Origin: Paraburkholderia domus | Lineage (GTDB): Bacteria > Pseudomonadota > Gammaproteobacteria > Burkholderiales > Burkholderiaceae | Direction of reading: 5' to 3' | NCBI RefSeq assembly: GCF_905220705.1 | Contig: NZ_CAJNAT010000024.1 | Location: 1-64,000 of the forward strand | DNA length: 64,000 bases | Shown: piece after piece, positions 53,519 to 61,806 of the stretch | How the letters are laid out: every line of letters begins with the position of its first letter | How positions within the stretch are numbered: position 1 is the stretch's first letter | The notes under the pieces: model-generated | Told to the model about the DNA's origin: nothing | The model's database searches: none | The model's input: only the letters and a program-made list of their open reading frames with translations | Position numbers and translations under genes: made by a program

Positions 53519-53568
53519 CGCGATCGACCTCGGAATGAATAGGCTGTGTGCGGCTATGTGCGTCGCTG

Positions 53569-54105
53569 TTACGACGCGAGCGGCGACACTTCGAAGACGC
53601 AGTGATCGTGGCCTTCAGCCGCGCAGCGCGCTTCCTTCGAATGGGACGGCGGACCCTTGCGAGCAGAATCCGGCGCTGTGTCGTTGACCCAGTCCATCGC
53701 GCCCGCAAACCAGCCGGCGAACATGTAGCAAAGCTTGCCTTCCTTGCCCGGTTGCGCAAGCACGAAAGACGAGTGATGCAATTCGATGCGAGCATGCGAG
53801 CTGGACGGATCGGCTTCCGCGATCGTGAAGATGCCCCAGCCGCGTTGCGAGAGGCGTTTCAGGTAATGCTCGAACACCGCCATGCCGGAAAGGCCGTGCT
53901 GTTTCGCTTCCTTGTCGCACCAGAAATACGCGGACTTGTAGCCGGCCTTGTAGAGGATCTCGGCATACGTGTCGATGCCGAGCGCTTCCTCGACGGCCGT
54001 GTGGTTGTTCGTGAAGAAGTGACGCGGCACGTACAGCATCGGCAGCGCGTCGGTCGTCCAGACGCCGGTGTTCGGATCGACGTCGATAGGCAGTTGGGGT
54101 TGCAT
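53569..54105 (-). CDS. DUF5943 protein of the glycine betaine locus
   Basis: A 178-residue protein, MQPQLPIDVDPNTGVWTTDA, with a V4R-like C-terminal part (FVLAQPGKEGKLCYMFAGWF followed by AGAMDWVND and KEARCAAEGHDHCVFEVSPL). The conserved cysteines C...EGHDHC are the small-molecule/metal site of V4R domains. It matches the DUF5943 family, found beside dgcA in pseudomonads and burkholderias. Its role in dimethylglycine use is unknown. It precedes dgcA by 50 bases and follows the dipeptidase by 46. Confidence 0.85.
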   Translation of the reverse strand: MQPQLPIDVDPNTGVWTTDALPMLYVPRHFFTNNHTAVEEALGIDTYAEILYKAGYKSAYFWCDKEAKQHGLSGMAVFEHYLKRLSQRGWGIFTIAEADPSSSHARIELHHSSFVLAQPGKEGKLCYMFAGWFAGAMDWVNDTAPDSARKGPPSHSKEARCAAEGHDHCVFEVSPLAS

Positions 54106-54151
54106 GTGGGAGGCTCCGTTTTTTATCGGTTCAGGTTAGGGGAATGAAGAA

Positions 54152-55123
54152 TCAGACCTTCCAGACTTCGCCGAACACCCGTACCCAGTTTTCGCCCATG
54201 ATCTTCTTGATGCGCGTCTCGCTCCAGCCGGCGCGTTCCATCGCGGCCGTCAGGTTCGGAAACTCGCCGATCGTGCGAATGCCTTCCGGATTCACCACCT
54301 TGCCGAAGTTCGTCAGCTGGCGATAACGGCCCTTGTCGTGCGTGATCCAGTCGAAGAACTCGGTGCTATAGCCTTGCGTGAAGTCGGTGCCGATGCCGAC
54401 CTGATCCTCGCCGATCAGGTTCACCACGTAGTCGATGGCTTCGATATAGTCTTCGACCGTCGCGTCCGGGCCGCGCTTCAGGAACGGCGCGAACATCGTC
54501 ACGCCGACGAAACCGCCTGCATCGGCGATCTCTTTCAGTTGCTCATCGCTCTTGTTGCGCGGATGCTCTTTGAGACCCGACGGGCAGCAATGCGAGTAGC
54601 ACACCGGCTTGTTCGACGCCGCGATCGCTTCCGACGACGTCTTGCCGCCCACGTGCGAGAGATCGACCATGATGCCGACGCGGTTCATCTCCTGAATCAC
54701 TTCACGGCCGTAACCCGACAGCCCCCCGTCGCGTTCATAGCACCCCGTGCCGACCAGGTTCTGCGTGTTGTAGCAAAGCTGGACCACGTTCACGCCGAGA
54801 TCCTTGAAGGCCTCGATATAGCCGAGGTTGTCTTCGAACGCATGCGCGTTCTGGAAGCCGAAAATGATGCCGGTCTTGTTCTCTTTCTTCGCGCGCAGGA
54901 TGTCGTCGGTGGTGCGCACGAGCGTCAGGATCTCGCCGTATTCGCGGATCTGCTGCTTCATCTCGGCGATGTTGTCGACGGTCTTCTGAAAGCTTTCCCA
55001 GACCGACACCGTGCAGTTCACCGCGGTCACGCCGCCCTTGCGCATGTCTTCGAATACCGAGCGCTCGAACTTCGAAATGTTCAGACCGTCGATGATGATG
55101 CTGTTGTCGTGCAGAGTGCTCAT
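54152..55123 (-). CDS. Peptidase M19 (renal dipeptidase) family protein of the betaine locus
   Basis: A 323-residue TIM-barrel metal-dependent dipeptidase-like protein. It has the N-terminal IIIDGLNISKF in place of the usual HxD metal motif, then IIFGFQNAHAFEDNLGYIE, GIMVDLSHVGGKTSSEAIAA, PVCYSHCCPSGLKEHPRNKS and QVGIGTDFTQGYSTEFFDW. The first metal pair His-x-Asp appears as Asp-Gly-Leu-Asn, so metal binding may differ from classical enzymes. Homologues lie between glyA and dgcA in betaine catabolism loci; the substrate is unproven. Confidence 0.88.
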   Translation of the reverse strand: MSTLHDNSIIIDGLNISKFERSVFEDMRKGGVTAVNCTVSVWESFQKTVDNIAEMKQQIREYGEILTLVRTTDDILRAKKENKTGIIFGFQNAHAFEDNLGYIEAFKDLGVNVVQLCYNTQNLVGTGCYERDGGLSGYGREVIQEMNRVGIMVDLSHVGGKTSSEAIAASNKPVCYSHCCPSGLKEHPRNKSDEQLKEIADAGGFVGVTMFAPFLKRGPDATVEDYIEAIDYVVNLIGEDQVGIGTDFTQGYSTEFFDWITHDKGRYRQLTNFGKVVNPEGIRTIGEFPNLTAAMERAGWSETRIKKIMGENWVRVFGEVWKV

Positions 55124-55153
55124 CGTTTGCTCCAGGCGTGCTTAGTAGAGTGC

Positions 55154-56428
55154 TTAGTAGATGGGAAAGCGTTCGCACAGCGCGAAAATCTCGCGGCGCA
55201 CGCGTTGTTCGGTCGCGGCATGGCCTTCCGGGTGATCCCGTAGCGCGTCGAGCACCTCGACGATCAGCCGCCCGACTTCGCGGAATTCGCTCACGCCAAA
55301 GCCGCGCGTGGTGCCTGCCGGCGTGCCGAGGCGAACGCCGGACGTGACCGTCGGCTTCTCGGTGTCGAAAGGAATACCGTTCTTGTTGCAGGTGATGCCC
55401 GCGCGTTCCAGCGCCTGCTCGACCTGATTGCCTTTGAGGCCCTTCGGGCGAAGATCGACCAGCAGCAGATGGTTATCCGTGCCGCCCGTCACCAGATCGA
55501 CGCCCCCCGCTTTCAGCACGTCGCCCAGTGCCTGCGCGTTGGCCAGCACGTTGTCGATGTAGGTCTTGAAGCCCGGTTGCAACGCCTCGCCGAACGCGAC
55601 CGCCTTGCCGGCAATCACATGCATCAGCGGACCGCCCTGCAAGCCCGGGAAAACTGCGGAATTGATTTTCTTAGCGATGTCTTCGTCATTCGTCAGCACA
55701 AAGCCGCCGCGCGGACCGCGCAAGGTCTTATGCGTGGTCGACGTGACGACGTGCGCGTGCTCGACCGGATTCTGGTGACGCCCGGCCGCGATGATCCCGG
55801 CGATGTGCGCCATATCCACCATCAGCTTCGCGCCCACGCCATCGGCGATTGCGCGCAACCGTGCAAAGTCCAGTGCTCGCGGATAAGCCGAGAAGCCGGC
55901 GATCAGCAGCGCCGGTTTGTGCTGCTGCGCGAGTTCCTCAATCTGCTCGTAATCGATCAGCATCGTGTCGCGATTCACGCCGTATTGCACCGCGTTGAAC
56001 CACTTGCCCGACATCGCCGGCTTGGCGCCGTGGGTCAGGTGACCACCCGCATCGAGCGACATGCCCAACACCGTGTCGCCCGGCTTTACCAGGGCGAGCA
56101 TCACCGCGCCGTTCGCCTGCGCGCCGGAGTGCGGTTGCACGTTGGCGAATTTCGCGTTGAAGAGCTGCTTGATGCGATCGAGCGCCAGCGTTTCGATCAC
56201 GTCGGCGTATTCGCAACCGCCGTAATAGCGCTTGCCCGGATACCCTTCCGCGTACTTGTTGGTCAGCACCGAGCCTTGCGCTTCAAGCACCGCGCGCGAC
56301 ACGATGTTTTCCGACGCGATCAATTCGACTTGCGACTGCTGGCGCTCCAGCTCTTTCAAAATGGCGCCGCGCACCGCCGCGTCACGCGTGGCGAGCGATT
56401 CTTCGAAGAAAGGATTCGGGTTCGACAT
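55154..56428 (-). CDS. glyA: Serine hydroxymethyltransferase
   Basis: A 424-residue PLP enzyme. ELIASENIVSRAVLEAQGSV, GKRYYGGCEYADVIE, the lysine site VVTSTTHKTLRGPRGGFVLT and GVRLGTPAGTTRGFG are all present. It interconverts glycine and serine using methylene-THF. Placed with betaine genes it is the catabolic copy that consumes glycine and one-carbon units from sarcosine. The start at 56428 gives MSNPNPFFEESLATRD, the normal N-terminus; the open frame farther upstream is not family-like. It heads the minus-strand betaine set. Confidence 0.94.
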   Translation of the reverse strand: MSNPNPFFEESLATRDAAVRGAILKELERQQSQVELIASENIVSRAVLEAQGSVLTNKYAEGYPGKRYYGGCEYADVIETLALDRIKQLFNAKFANVQPHSGAQANGAVMLALVKPGDTVLGMSLDAGGHLTHGAKPAMSGKWFNAVQYGVNRDTMLIDYEQIEELAQQHKPALLIAGFSAYPRALDFARLRAIADGVGAKLMVDMAHIAGIIAAGRHQNPVEHAHVVTSTTHKTLRGPRGGFVLTNDEDIAKKINSAVFPGLQGGPLMHVIAGKAVAFGEALQPGFKTYIDNVLANAQALGDVLKAGGVDLVTGGTDNHLLLVDLRPKGLKGNQVEQALERAGITCNKNGIPFDTEKPTVTSGVRLGTPAGTTRGFGVSEFREVGRLIVEVLDALRDHPEGHAATEQRVRREIFALCERFPIY

Positions 56429-56859
56429 GGAAGGTCCGTGGGGTGGTTGGCGGAAGACCGGAAGCGGCTGTGAAGCTGGCTTTGAAGCCCTGCTGCTACC
56501 GCTCTGCATTGCGTCTATTCTTGACGCTTGCCCCGCGCGCCAATTTACGAATTCAGACGCGTTCTTTGCCTTTTCCGCCATGAGCGTCCTTTTTCGACAA
56601 GTCGCCATGACCGTTTTAGAACGGTCGTTAGCCTTTCGCGTTTTTGCTGCACTGCAGCTGATCGTTGTGCGCAGTTCGGGTGCGTATCCGCGTGCCGGTA
56701 GCTCCGTTCTGGTGCCGGATGTTTAGCTATCCAACTTTATTGATGGGCAACCGAGGGTTTAGCCTGATGGCATGGTAGTTGCCCTAGTCCTCAGAATTAC
56801 AGGAGTCGCCGCCCCCCACGGCGACGCGACATTACAGATTCGAAGGAATCATTTCCCCC
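56429..56859. promoter_or_regulatory. Divergent promoter region of glyA and gbdR
   Basis: 431 bases between divergent starts. An 18-base perfect palindrome, GACCGTTttagAACGGTC, lies at 56609-56626, about 180 bases from glyA. Much of the glyA-proximal half is open in the glyA frame but lacks homology. The gbdR-proximal part includes AT-rich TATCCAACTTTATTGATG (about 56728-56745), a plausible promoter area. Confidence 0.5.
56609..56626. promoter_or_regulatory. Perfect palindrome, candidate operator
   Basis: Arms GACCGTT and AACGGTC with a 4-base centre. The arm sequence is also part of the BetI-type site at 61.7 kb (GACCGTTC). Whether GbdR, BetI or another regulator binds cannot be told from sequence. 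Confidence 0.45.
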
Positions 56860-57855
56860 ATGTCCACCGATCGCACGGCGTCGCTGTCGCATTTCGCATT
56901 CATGCCGGTTCCGAACTTCACGATGATCGCGTTCACCAACGCGATCGAAGTCCTCCGCATGGCGAACTACCTGACGGGACAAACGCTTTACCGCTGGTCG
57001 ATCGTGAGCCCCGAAGGTGGCCCGGTGACGGCGAGCAACGGTCTCGCCGTCGATACAGGTCCAGTCGAATGTGTCGGGCAGCCGGATATTGTGTTCGTGG
57101 TCGGCGGTATCGACGTGCAGCGCGCCACGACCCCGGCCCATCTCTCCGCCTTGCGCCGCTTCGCCCGCACGGGCAGCGTGCTCGGCAGCCTGTGCACCGG
57201 CACCTATGCGCTGGCGCGCGCCGGTTTGCTGGCCGGCTATGCGTGTGCGATTCACTGGGAGAACATGTCAGCACTCAAAGAAGAGTTTCCCGACACGCGC
57301 TTTCTGAAAGAACTGTTCGTGATCGATCGCGATCGCGTCACCTGTACGGGCGGCGTCGCGCCGCTCGACATGATGCTCAACCTGATCGCGCCGCGTGTCG
57401 GCACGGCACGGGTCACGCAGATCGCCGAGCAGTTCATCGTCGAACATGTGCGCGATACGAGCGCCCAACAGAAAATGCCGCTGGTGGCGCGGCTCGGGTC
57501 GGCCAACAAGTCGCTCTTCGAAGTGATCTCGCTGATGGAGAACAACATCGAAGAGCCGCTTTCACGCGAAGAGCTATCGCGGCTCGCCGGCATGTCGCAA
57601 CGGCAATTGCAGCGCCTGTTCCGCGAACATCTGGGCATGACGCCGACGCATTACTATCTGACGCTGCGCCTGCGGCGCGCCCGCGAGTTGCTGCTGCAAA
57701 CCGACATGTCGATCATGCATATCACGATGGCTTGCGGCTTCCAGTCGGCTTGCCACTTCTCGAAGAGTTATCGCGACGCGTTCGGCACCGCGCCGACGCG
57801 AGAACGGCGCAAGCAGGCGCCGTCGCTGGCTGCGATGCCGGTGCTGGCGGCCTGA
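56860..57855 (+). CDS. gbdR: GbdR-type AraC/GATase1 regulator of glycine betaine catabolism
   Basis: A 331-residue activator. The N-terminal DJ-1/PfpI-like (GATase1) domain, about 1-200, has PNFTMIAFTNAIEVLRMANY and GSLCTGTYALARAGLLAGY. The C-terminal AraC domain carries LSREELSRLAGMSQRQLQRL and MHITMACGFQSACHFSKSYR. This is the GbdR/CdhR subgroup that responds to glycine betaine or dimethylglycine. It is divergent from glyA and close to the gbc/dgc operons, so it is the likely master activator of the island. Confidence 0.93.
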   Translation: MSTDRTASLSHFAFMPVPNFTMIAFTNAIEVLRMANYLTGQTLYRWSIVSPEGGPVTASNGLAVDTGPVECVGQPDIVFVVGGIDVQRATTPAHLSALRRFARTGSVLGSLCTGTYALARAGLLAGYACAIHWENMSALKEEFPDTRFLKELFVIDRDRVTCTGGVAPLDMMLNLIAPRVGTARVTQIAEQFIVEHVRDTSAQQKMPLVARLGSANKSLFEVISLMENNIEEPLSREELSRLAGMSQRQLQRLFREHLGMTPTHYYLTLRLRRARELLLQTDMSIMHITMACGFQSACHFSKSYRDAFGTAPTRERRKQAPSLAAMPVLAA

Positions 57856-57896
57856 TTCGGTTGTCCCACCGATACACTTTGCGGCCCGAAAACATG

Positions 57897-57926
57897 ACGC
57901 GTTGAGCAGGTGTCCGCTCAACGCGT
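57897..57926. terminator. Hairpin between convergent gbdR and fdhA
   Basis: A perfect 11-bp stem, ACGCGTTGAGC / GCTCAACGCGT, with an 8-base loop lies 41 bases past the gbdR stop and 78 bases past the fdhA stop on the other strand. There is no U-tract on either side, so efficiency without Rho is unclear; it may serve both genes. Confidence 0.6.
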
Positions 57927-58003
57927 ACGCCTTGGCTGCGCTGCGCAGCCCGGCGCGACAAAGTCGGGCGAGACCGCGAACGCGATCCCGCCGCCTGCCA
58001 GCT

Positions 58004-59203
58004 TCAGGCCGCCTTCAACAGCCCGTGCGGGTCGATCACAAACTTCCTCGGCGCGCCGCCATCGAACTGCCGGTAGCCCTCAGGTGCCTCGTCGAGCGAT
58101 ACGACCGTCACGTTCACAATGTCCGCAATCGGCAACCGGTCCCACAAGATCGCCTGCATCAGATTGTGGTTGTACTTCATCACCGGCGTCTGTCCGGTAT
58201 GGAACGAGTGTGACTTGGCCCAGCCGAGACCGAAGCGTATGCTCAGGCTGCCTTTACGGGCAGCGGCATCGGTAGCACCCGGATCATCCGTCACGTAGAG
58301 CCCTGGAATGCCGATCGCGCCGGCCGCGCGGGTGATTTCCATCAGCGAATTGAGTACCGTGGCCGGCGCCTCCTCATGCGAGCCGCTGCTGCCGTGACCG
58401 TGCGCCTCGAAACCGACGCAGTCCACCGCGCAATCCACCTCGGGTTTGCCGAGAATCTGCTCGATCTGCTCGCCCAATGTGGCGTCCTTCGACAGATCGA
58501 TAGTCTGGAAACCCATCTTGCGTGCATGCGCGAGACGCGCCTCATTCATATCGCCCACGATGGTGCAGGCCGCGCCCAGCAGACGCGCCGAAGCGGCCGC
58601 CGCCATCCCCACCGGCCCTGCGCCCGCAATATAGACGGTCGCGCCGGGTTTCACGCCCGCCATCACCGCGCCGTGATAACCAGTCGGCAGAATGTCGGAC
58701 AGGCACGTCAGGTCGCGAATTTTGGACATCGCCTGGGCATGGTCGGGGAATTTCAGCAGGTTGAAGTCCGCGTACGGCACCAGCACGTACTCAGCCTGCC
58801 CGCCGATCCAGCCGCCCATGTCGACGTAGCCATAAGCCCCGCCTGCGCGCGACGGATTCACGTTCAGACACACACCGGTATGCTGCGCCTTGCAGGTCGG
58901 GCAGCGTCCGCAAGCGACGTTGAACGGCACCGACACCAGGTCGCCGATCTTCAACGTTTCAACGTCGCGGCCCACCTCGATCACCTCGCCGGTGATCTCG
59001 TGGCCGAGTACCAGGCCGACCTCGGCGGTCGTGCGGCCGCGCACCATGTGCTGATCGGAGCCGCAAATATTCGTGCTGACCACCTTCAGGATCACGCCGT
59101 GGCCGATTGACCGGCCACGCGGATCGACCATCTTCGGAAAGTCGATCGACTGCACTTCCACCTTGCCCTGCCCTAGATACACGACACCGCGATTGCTGCT
59201 CAT
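58004..59203 (-). CDS. fdhA: Glutathione-independent formaldehyde dehydrogenase
   Basis: A 399-residue zinc-dependent MDR-family dehydrogenase. Catalytic zinc ligands lie in STNICGSDQHMVRGRT and GLVLGHEITGEVIEVGRDVE. Structural zinc is held by ACGRCPTCKAQHTGVCLNVN, and the NAD site is VYIAGAGPVGMAAAASARLL. It is the Pseudomonas FdhA type, oxidising formaldehyde to formate without glutathione. In this island it removes formaldehyde released by GbcA and DgcA. It is convergent with gbdR. Confidence 0.94.
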   Translation of the reverse strand: MSSNRGVVYLGQGKVEVQSIDFPKMVDPRGRSIGHGVILKVVSTNICGSDQHMVRGRTTAEVGLVLGHEITGEVIEVGRDVETLKIGDLVSVPFNVACGRCPTCKAQHTGVCLNVNPSRAGGAYGYVDMGGWIGGQAEYVLVPYADFNLLKFPDHAQAMSKIRDLTCLSDILPTGYHGAVMAGVKPGATVYIAGAGPVGMAAAASARLLGAACTIVGDMNEARLAHARKMGFQTIDLSKDATLGEQIEQILGKPEVDCAVDCVGFEAHGHGSSGSHEEAPATVLNSLMEITRAAGAIGIPGLYVTDDPGATDAAARKGSLSIRFGLGWAKSHSFHTGQTPVMKYNHNLMQAILWDRLPIADIVNVTVVSLDEAPEGYRQFDGGAPRKFVIDPHGLLKAA

Positions 59204-59399
59204 TTGCCTGTCTCCATGTCTTGTGAGCGGCGCGCCCGACTCGATGTGGCGCGCCGTTCAACGAGCGTAGCGCCCACTGAAACAAAGGACATGCACCGAA
59301 CGCGACACCGGTTTGGCAGGAACCGACACACCAGTTGCAGCCGTGTGATCTGCTATTCTCACTTTCACCCATTGGCAACGCGTTTCGAGAATGCCATTG

Positions 59400-59471
59400 G
59401 CCCCGCTATTGCGTGCAGGCGACACGCTGGTCGCCTGGAAATTCGATCGCCTGGATCGTAGCGTCAAGGGC
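59400..59471 (+). pseudogene. Serine resolvase fragment
   Basis: About 24 residues reading PLLRAGDTLVAWKFDRLDRS followed by VKG. This matches the conserved LREGDTLVVWKLDRLGRSLK segment of Tn3-type resolvases/invertases. No flanking recombinase sequence survives, so it is a short relic of a mobile element between fdhA and the creatininase gene. Confidence 0.6.
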
Positions 59472-59541
59472 GATAGGTGCCCGCATCCGCGCGACCTTAA
59501 TTGCCAGAGCCCAAATACGCATTTCCCACGAGGATCCCTTC

Positions 59542-60357
59542 ATGCGTTTTCCATCAAGACGAGCGCTCGTATCCGTCATGTTGCTCATCGCCACGCAGAC
59601 CGTGTGTGCTCAAACCCCGAAAACCGTACTCCTTGAGGACCTGACCTGGACCGAACTGCGCGACCAGATTCAGGCGGGCAAGACCACCATCCTCATCCCC
59701 ATCGGCGGAACCGAGCAAAGCGGCCCCGACGTCGCGCTCGGCAAACACAATGCACGCGTCAAGGTGCTGTCGCAGCGTATCGCCGAGGGCCTCGGCAACG
59801 CGATCGTCGCACCGGTCATCGCCTACGTGCCGGAGGGCGGGTATGCTCCGCCAACGTCGCACATGCGCTTTCCCGGCACGATCACCGTGCCGGACGACGT
59901 GTTCGAAAAGACGCTGGAATCCGCCGCCAACAGCTTCAAGGTTCACGGTTTCACCAACGTCGTCTTTCTCGGCGACCACGGCGGCTACCAGAACGATGTC
60001 CGGCGCGTCGTAGCCCAGCTCAACAAGAGCTGGGCCGGCTCCAGCGCCCGCGCATTCGTGCCTCCCGCGTACTACGGCACCAGCTCGGACGGCTACGCGC
60101 AGATCTTGCGGCAGCACGGCGTCAGCGATGCCGAGATCGGCACGCATGCAGGACTCGCGGATACCTCGCTGCTGCTGGCGGTCGCGCCGCAGATGGTGCG
60201 GCTCGAGCGCCTGCGAAACGGTCCGAAACTGGGACCGGCCGACGGCGTCTATGGCGGCGACCCGCGGCGCTCGAGCGTTGAACTCGGTCAATTGGGCATT
60301 GACGCGATCGTGTCACGGACTATCGACGACATCAGGAAAGAGACCGCAAGCCGTTAA
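59542..60357 (+). CDS. Exported creatininase-family protein
   Basis: A 271-residue protein with a Sec signal peptide, MRFPSRRALVSVMLLIATQT then VCAQ. The mature protein has the creatininase fold markers IPIGGTEQSGPDVALGKHNA and VVFLGDHGGYQNDVRRVVAQ. In classical enzymes metal ligands are Glu/His in TEQHGPH, Asp in GTD, and His in HGGN. Here the histidines of TEQHGPH are Ser and Asp, and the GTD position reads GKHN. It is probably a periplasmic amidohydrolase of unknown substrate. It is 62 bases upstream of a beta-propeller gene, likely co-transcribed. Typical creatininases are cytosolic, so export is notable. Confidence 0.85.
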   Translation: MRFPSRRALVSVMLLIATQTVCAQTPKTVLLEDLTWTELRDQIQAGKTTILIPIGGTEQSGPDVALGKHNARVKVLSQRIAEGLGNAIVAPVIAYVPEGGYAPPTSHMRFPGTITVPDDVFEKTLESAANSFKVHGFTNVVFLGDHGGYQNDVRRVVAQLNKSWAGSSARAFVPPAYYGTSSDGYAQILRQHGVSDAEIGTHAGLADTSLLLAVAPQMVRLERLRNGPKLGPADGVYGGDPRRSSVELGQLGIDAIVSRTIDDIRKETASR

Positions 60358-60419
60358 AGCAGTCGACAGCCCCCTGCTTCCGTCCCCGATCTCCCACTCA
60401 CTCGATAACGGAATTCACC

Positions 60420-61592
60420 ATGCAATTGTGCTCTCCCCGCTTCTCGCGCGTTGCAACGGCCGTCGCCCTCGCGCTGGCCGGTTTCTGCGCCGCCGGCGCT
60501 GCATCGGCTGCATCGGCTGTCGCAACGGTGGCCGGCATGCCGCCCGTGGTGAACCCCGACAACCTGTACAGCGAAACGGCCGCCGGCCATATGAGCGCCG
60601 CGGTCGCCGGCGCGTTGCCGCGCGTCTATGTGCCGAACCTGCGTTCGAACGACGTCTACGTGATCGATCCGGCCACGCTCAAAGTGGTCGACAGATTTCA
60701 CGTCGGCTTCAGTCCGCAGCACGTCGTCCCTGCATGGGACCTGCAAACGCTGTGGGTGGCCAACAACGCCGAAGGCCGCCCCGACGGCAGCCTGACCCCG
60801 ATCGATCCGAAGACCGGCAAGCCCGGTAAGGCGATCATGGTCGACGATCCCTACAACATGTACTTCACGCCGGACGGCAAAGAAGCGATCGTGGTGGCCG
60901 AAGCGCACGCGCGACTGGACTTTCGCGATGCGCACACGATGGCGCTGAAATCGAGTCTCGAAGCGCCGCAGTGCAAGGGCATCAATCACGCCGATTTCTC
61001 GATCGACGGCAAGTACGCGATCTTCACCTGCGAATTCGGCGGCAAGCTGGCCAAGATCGATCTCGTCAACCGCAAGGTCGTGGGCTACCTCGAACTCGAC
61101 AGGAAGGGCATGCCCCAGGACATCCGCATCTCGCCGGACGGCAAGGTGTTCTATGTTGCCGACATGATGGCCGACGGCGTCCACGTGGTCGACGGCGACA
61201 GCTTCACGAAGATCGGCTTCATCAAGACCGGCGTCGGTACGCACGGCCTGTACCCGAGCCGCGACGGCACCCGGCTCTATGTATCCAATCGCGGTTCCAA
61301 TCGCGTGCACGGACCGAGACATGGCAAGGGCAGCATATCGGTGATCGACTTCGCAACGCGCAAGGTCGTCGCAAACTGGCCGATTCCAGGCGGCGGCAGT
61401 CCCGACATGGGTAATGTCAGCGCGGATGGCAAGATGCTGTGGCTGTCCGGCCGCTTCGATGACGTTGTCTACGCGATCGATACGACGACCGGCTCCGTCA
61501 AATCGATTCCGGTTGGCGCGGAACCGCACGGGCTCACGGTCTGGCCGCAGCCTGGGCGTTATTCACTCGGCCACACTGGCAATATGCGTTGA
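60420..61592 (+). CDS. Exported YVTN-type beta-propeller protein
   Basis: A 390-residue protein. The signal peptide (SRVATAVALALAGFCAAGAA then SA) is followed by repeated blades such as RVYVPNLRSNDVYVIDPATL, MYFTPDGKEAIVVAEAH, IRISPDGKVFYVADMMADGV and LYPSRDGTRLYVSNRGSN. It is a seven-bladed propeller of the YncE/surface-layer family, likely periplasmic and a partner of the creatininase-like protein upstream. The ligand or enzymatic role is unknown. Confidence 0.85.
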   Translation: MQLCSPRFSRVATAVALALAGFCAAGAASAASAVATVAGMPPVVNPDNLYSETAAGHMSAAVAGALPRVYVPNLRSNDVYVIDPATLKVVDRFHVGFSPQHVVPAWDLQTLWVANNAEGRPDGSLTPIDPKTGKPGKAIMVDDPYNMYFTPDGKEAIVVAEAHARLDFRDAHTMALKSSLEAPQCKGINHADFSIDGKYAIFTCEFGGKLAKIDLVNRKVVGYLELDRKGMPQDIRISPDGKVFYVADMMADGVHVVDGDSFTKIGFIKTGVGTHGLYPSRDGTRLYVSNRGSNRVHGPRHGKGSISVIDFATRKVVANWPIPGGGSPDMGNVSADGKMLWLSGRFDDVVYAIDTTTGSVKSIPVGAEPHGLTVWPQPGRYSLGHTGNMR

Positions 61593-61659
61593 CCCAGTGA
61601 TCGGCAACCGGGCCGCGCGGCCACGGTGAAATGCATTCCATCGATGCATAGCGAAGAGC

Positions 61660-61680
61660 GACGGCGCGTTAGGCGCCGTC
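61660..61680 (+). terminator. Hairpin after the beta-propeller gene
   Basis: An 8-bp GC-rich stem, GACGGCGC / GCGCCGTC, with loop GTTAG lies 68 bases past the stop, followed by CTTCC. Weak T content makes it a moderate candidate. Confidence 0.5.
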
Positions 61681-61723
61681 CTTCCATAGCGCCCACGATT
61701 TCACCGATGCGCCCCGTTTTTTA

Positions 61724-61743
61724 TTGATTGACCGTTCAATATA
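61724..61743 (+). promoter_or_regulatory. BetI operator
   Basis: TTGATTGACCGTTCAATATA matches the BetI box known from bet regulons (TTGATTGRACGTTCAATATA-like). It lies 64 bases before betI. It should repress betIBA in the absence of choline. Confidence 0.85.
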
Positions 61744-61806
61744 AAAAAACTAATATGGCCCATCGAATACTTGGGTGGCCGGCCTGCGCCTGTCACCTCT
61801 AGCACC

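Noticed and set aside
52052..53542. 496-codon plus-strand open frame
   Set aside because: Complete antisense shadow of dgcA.
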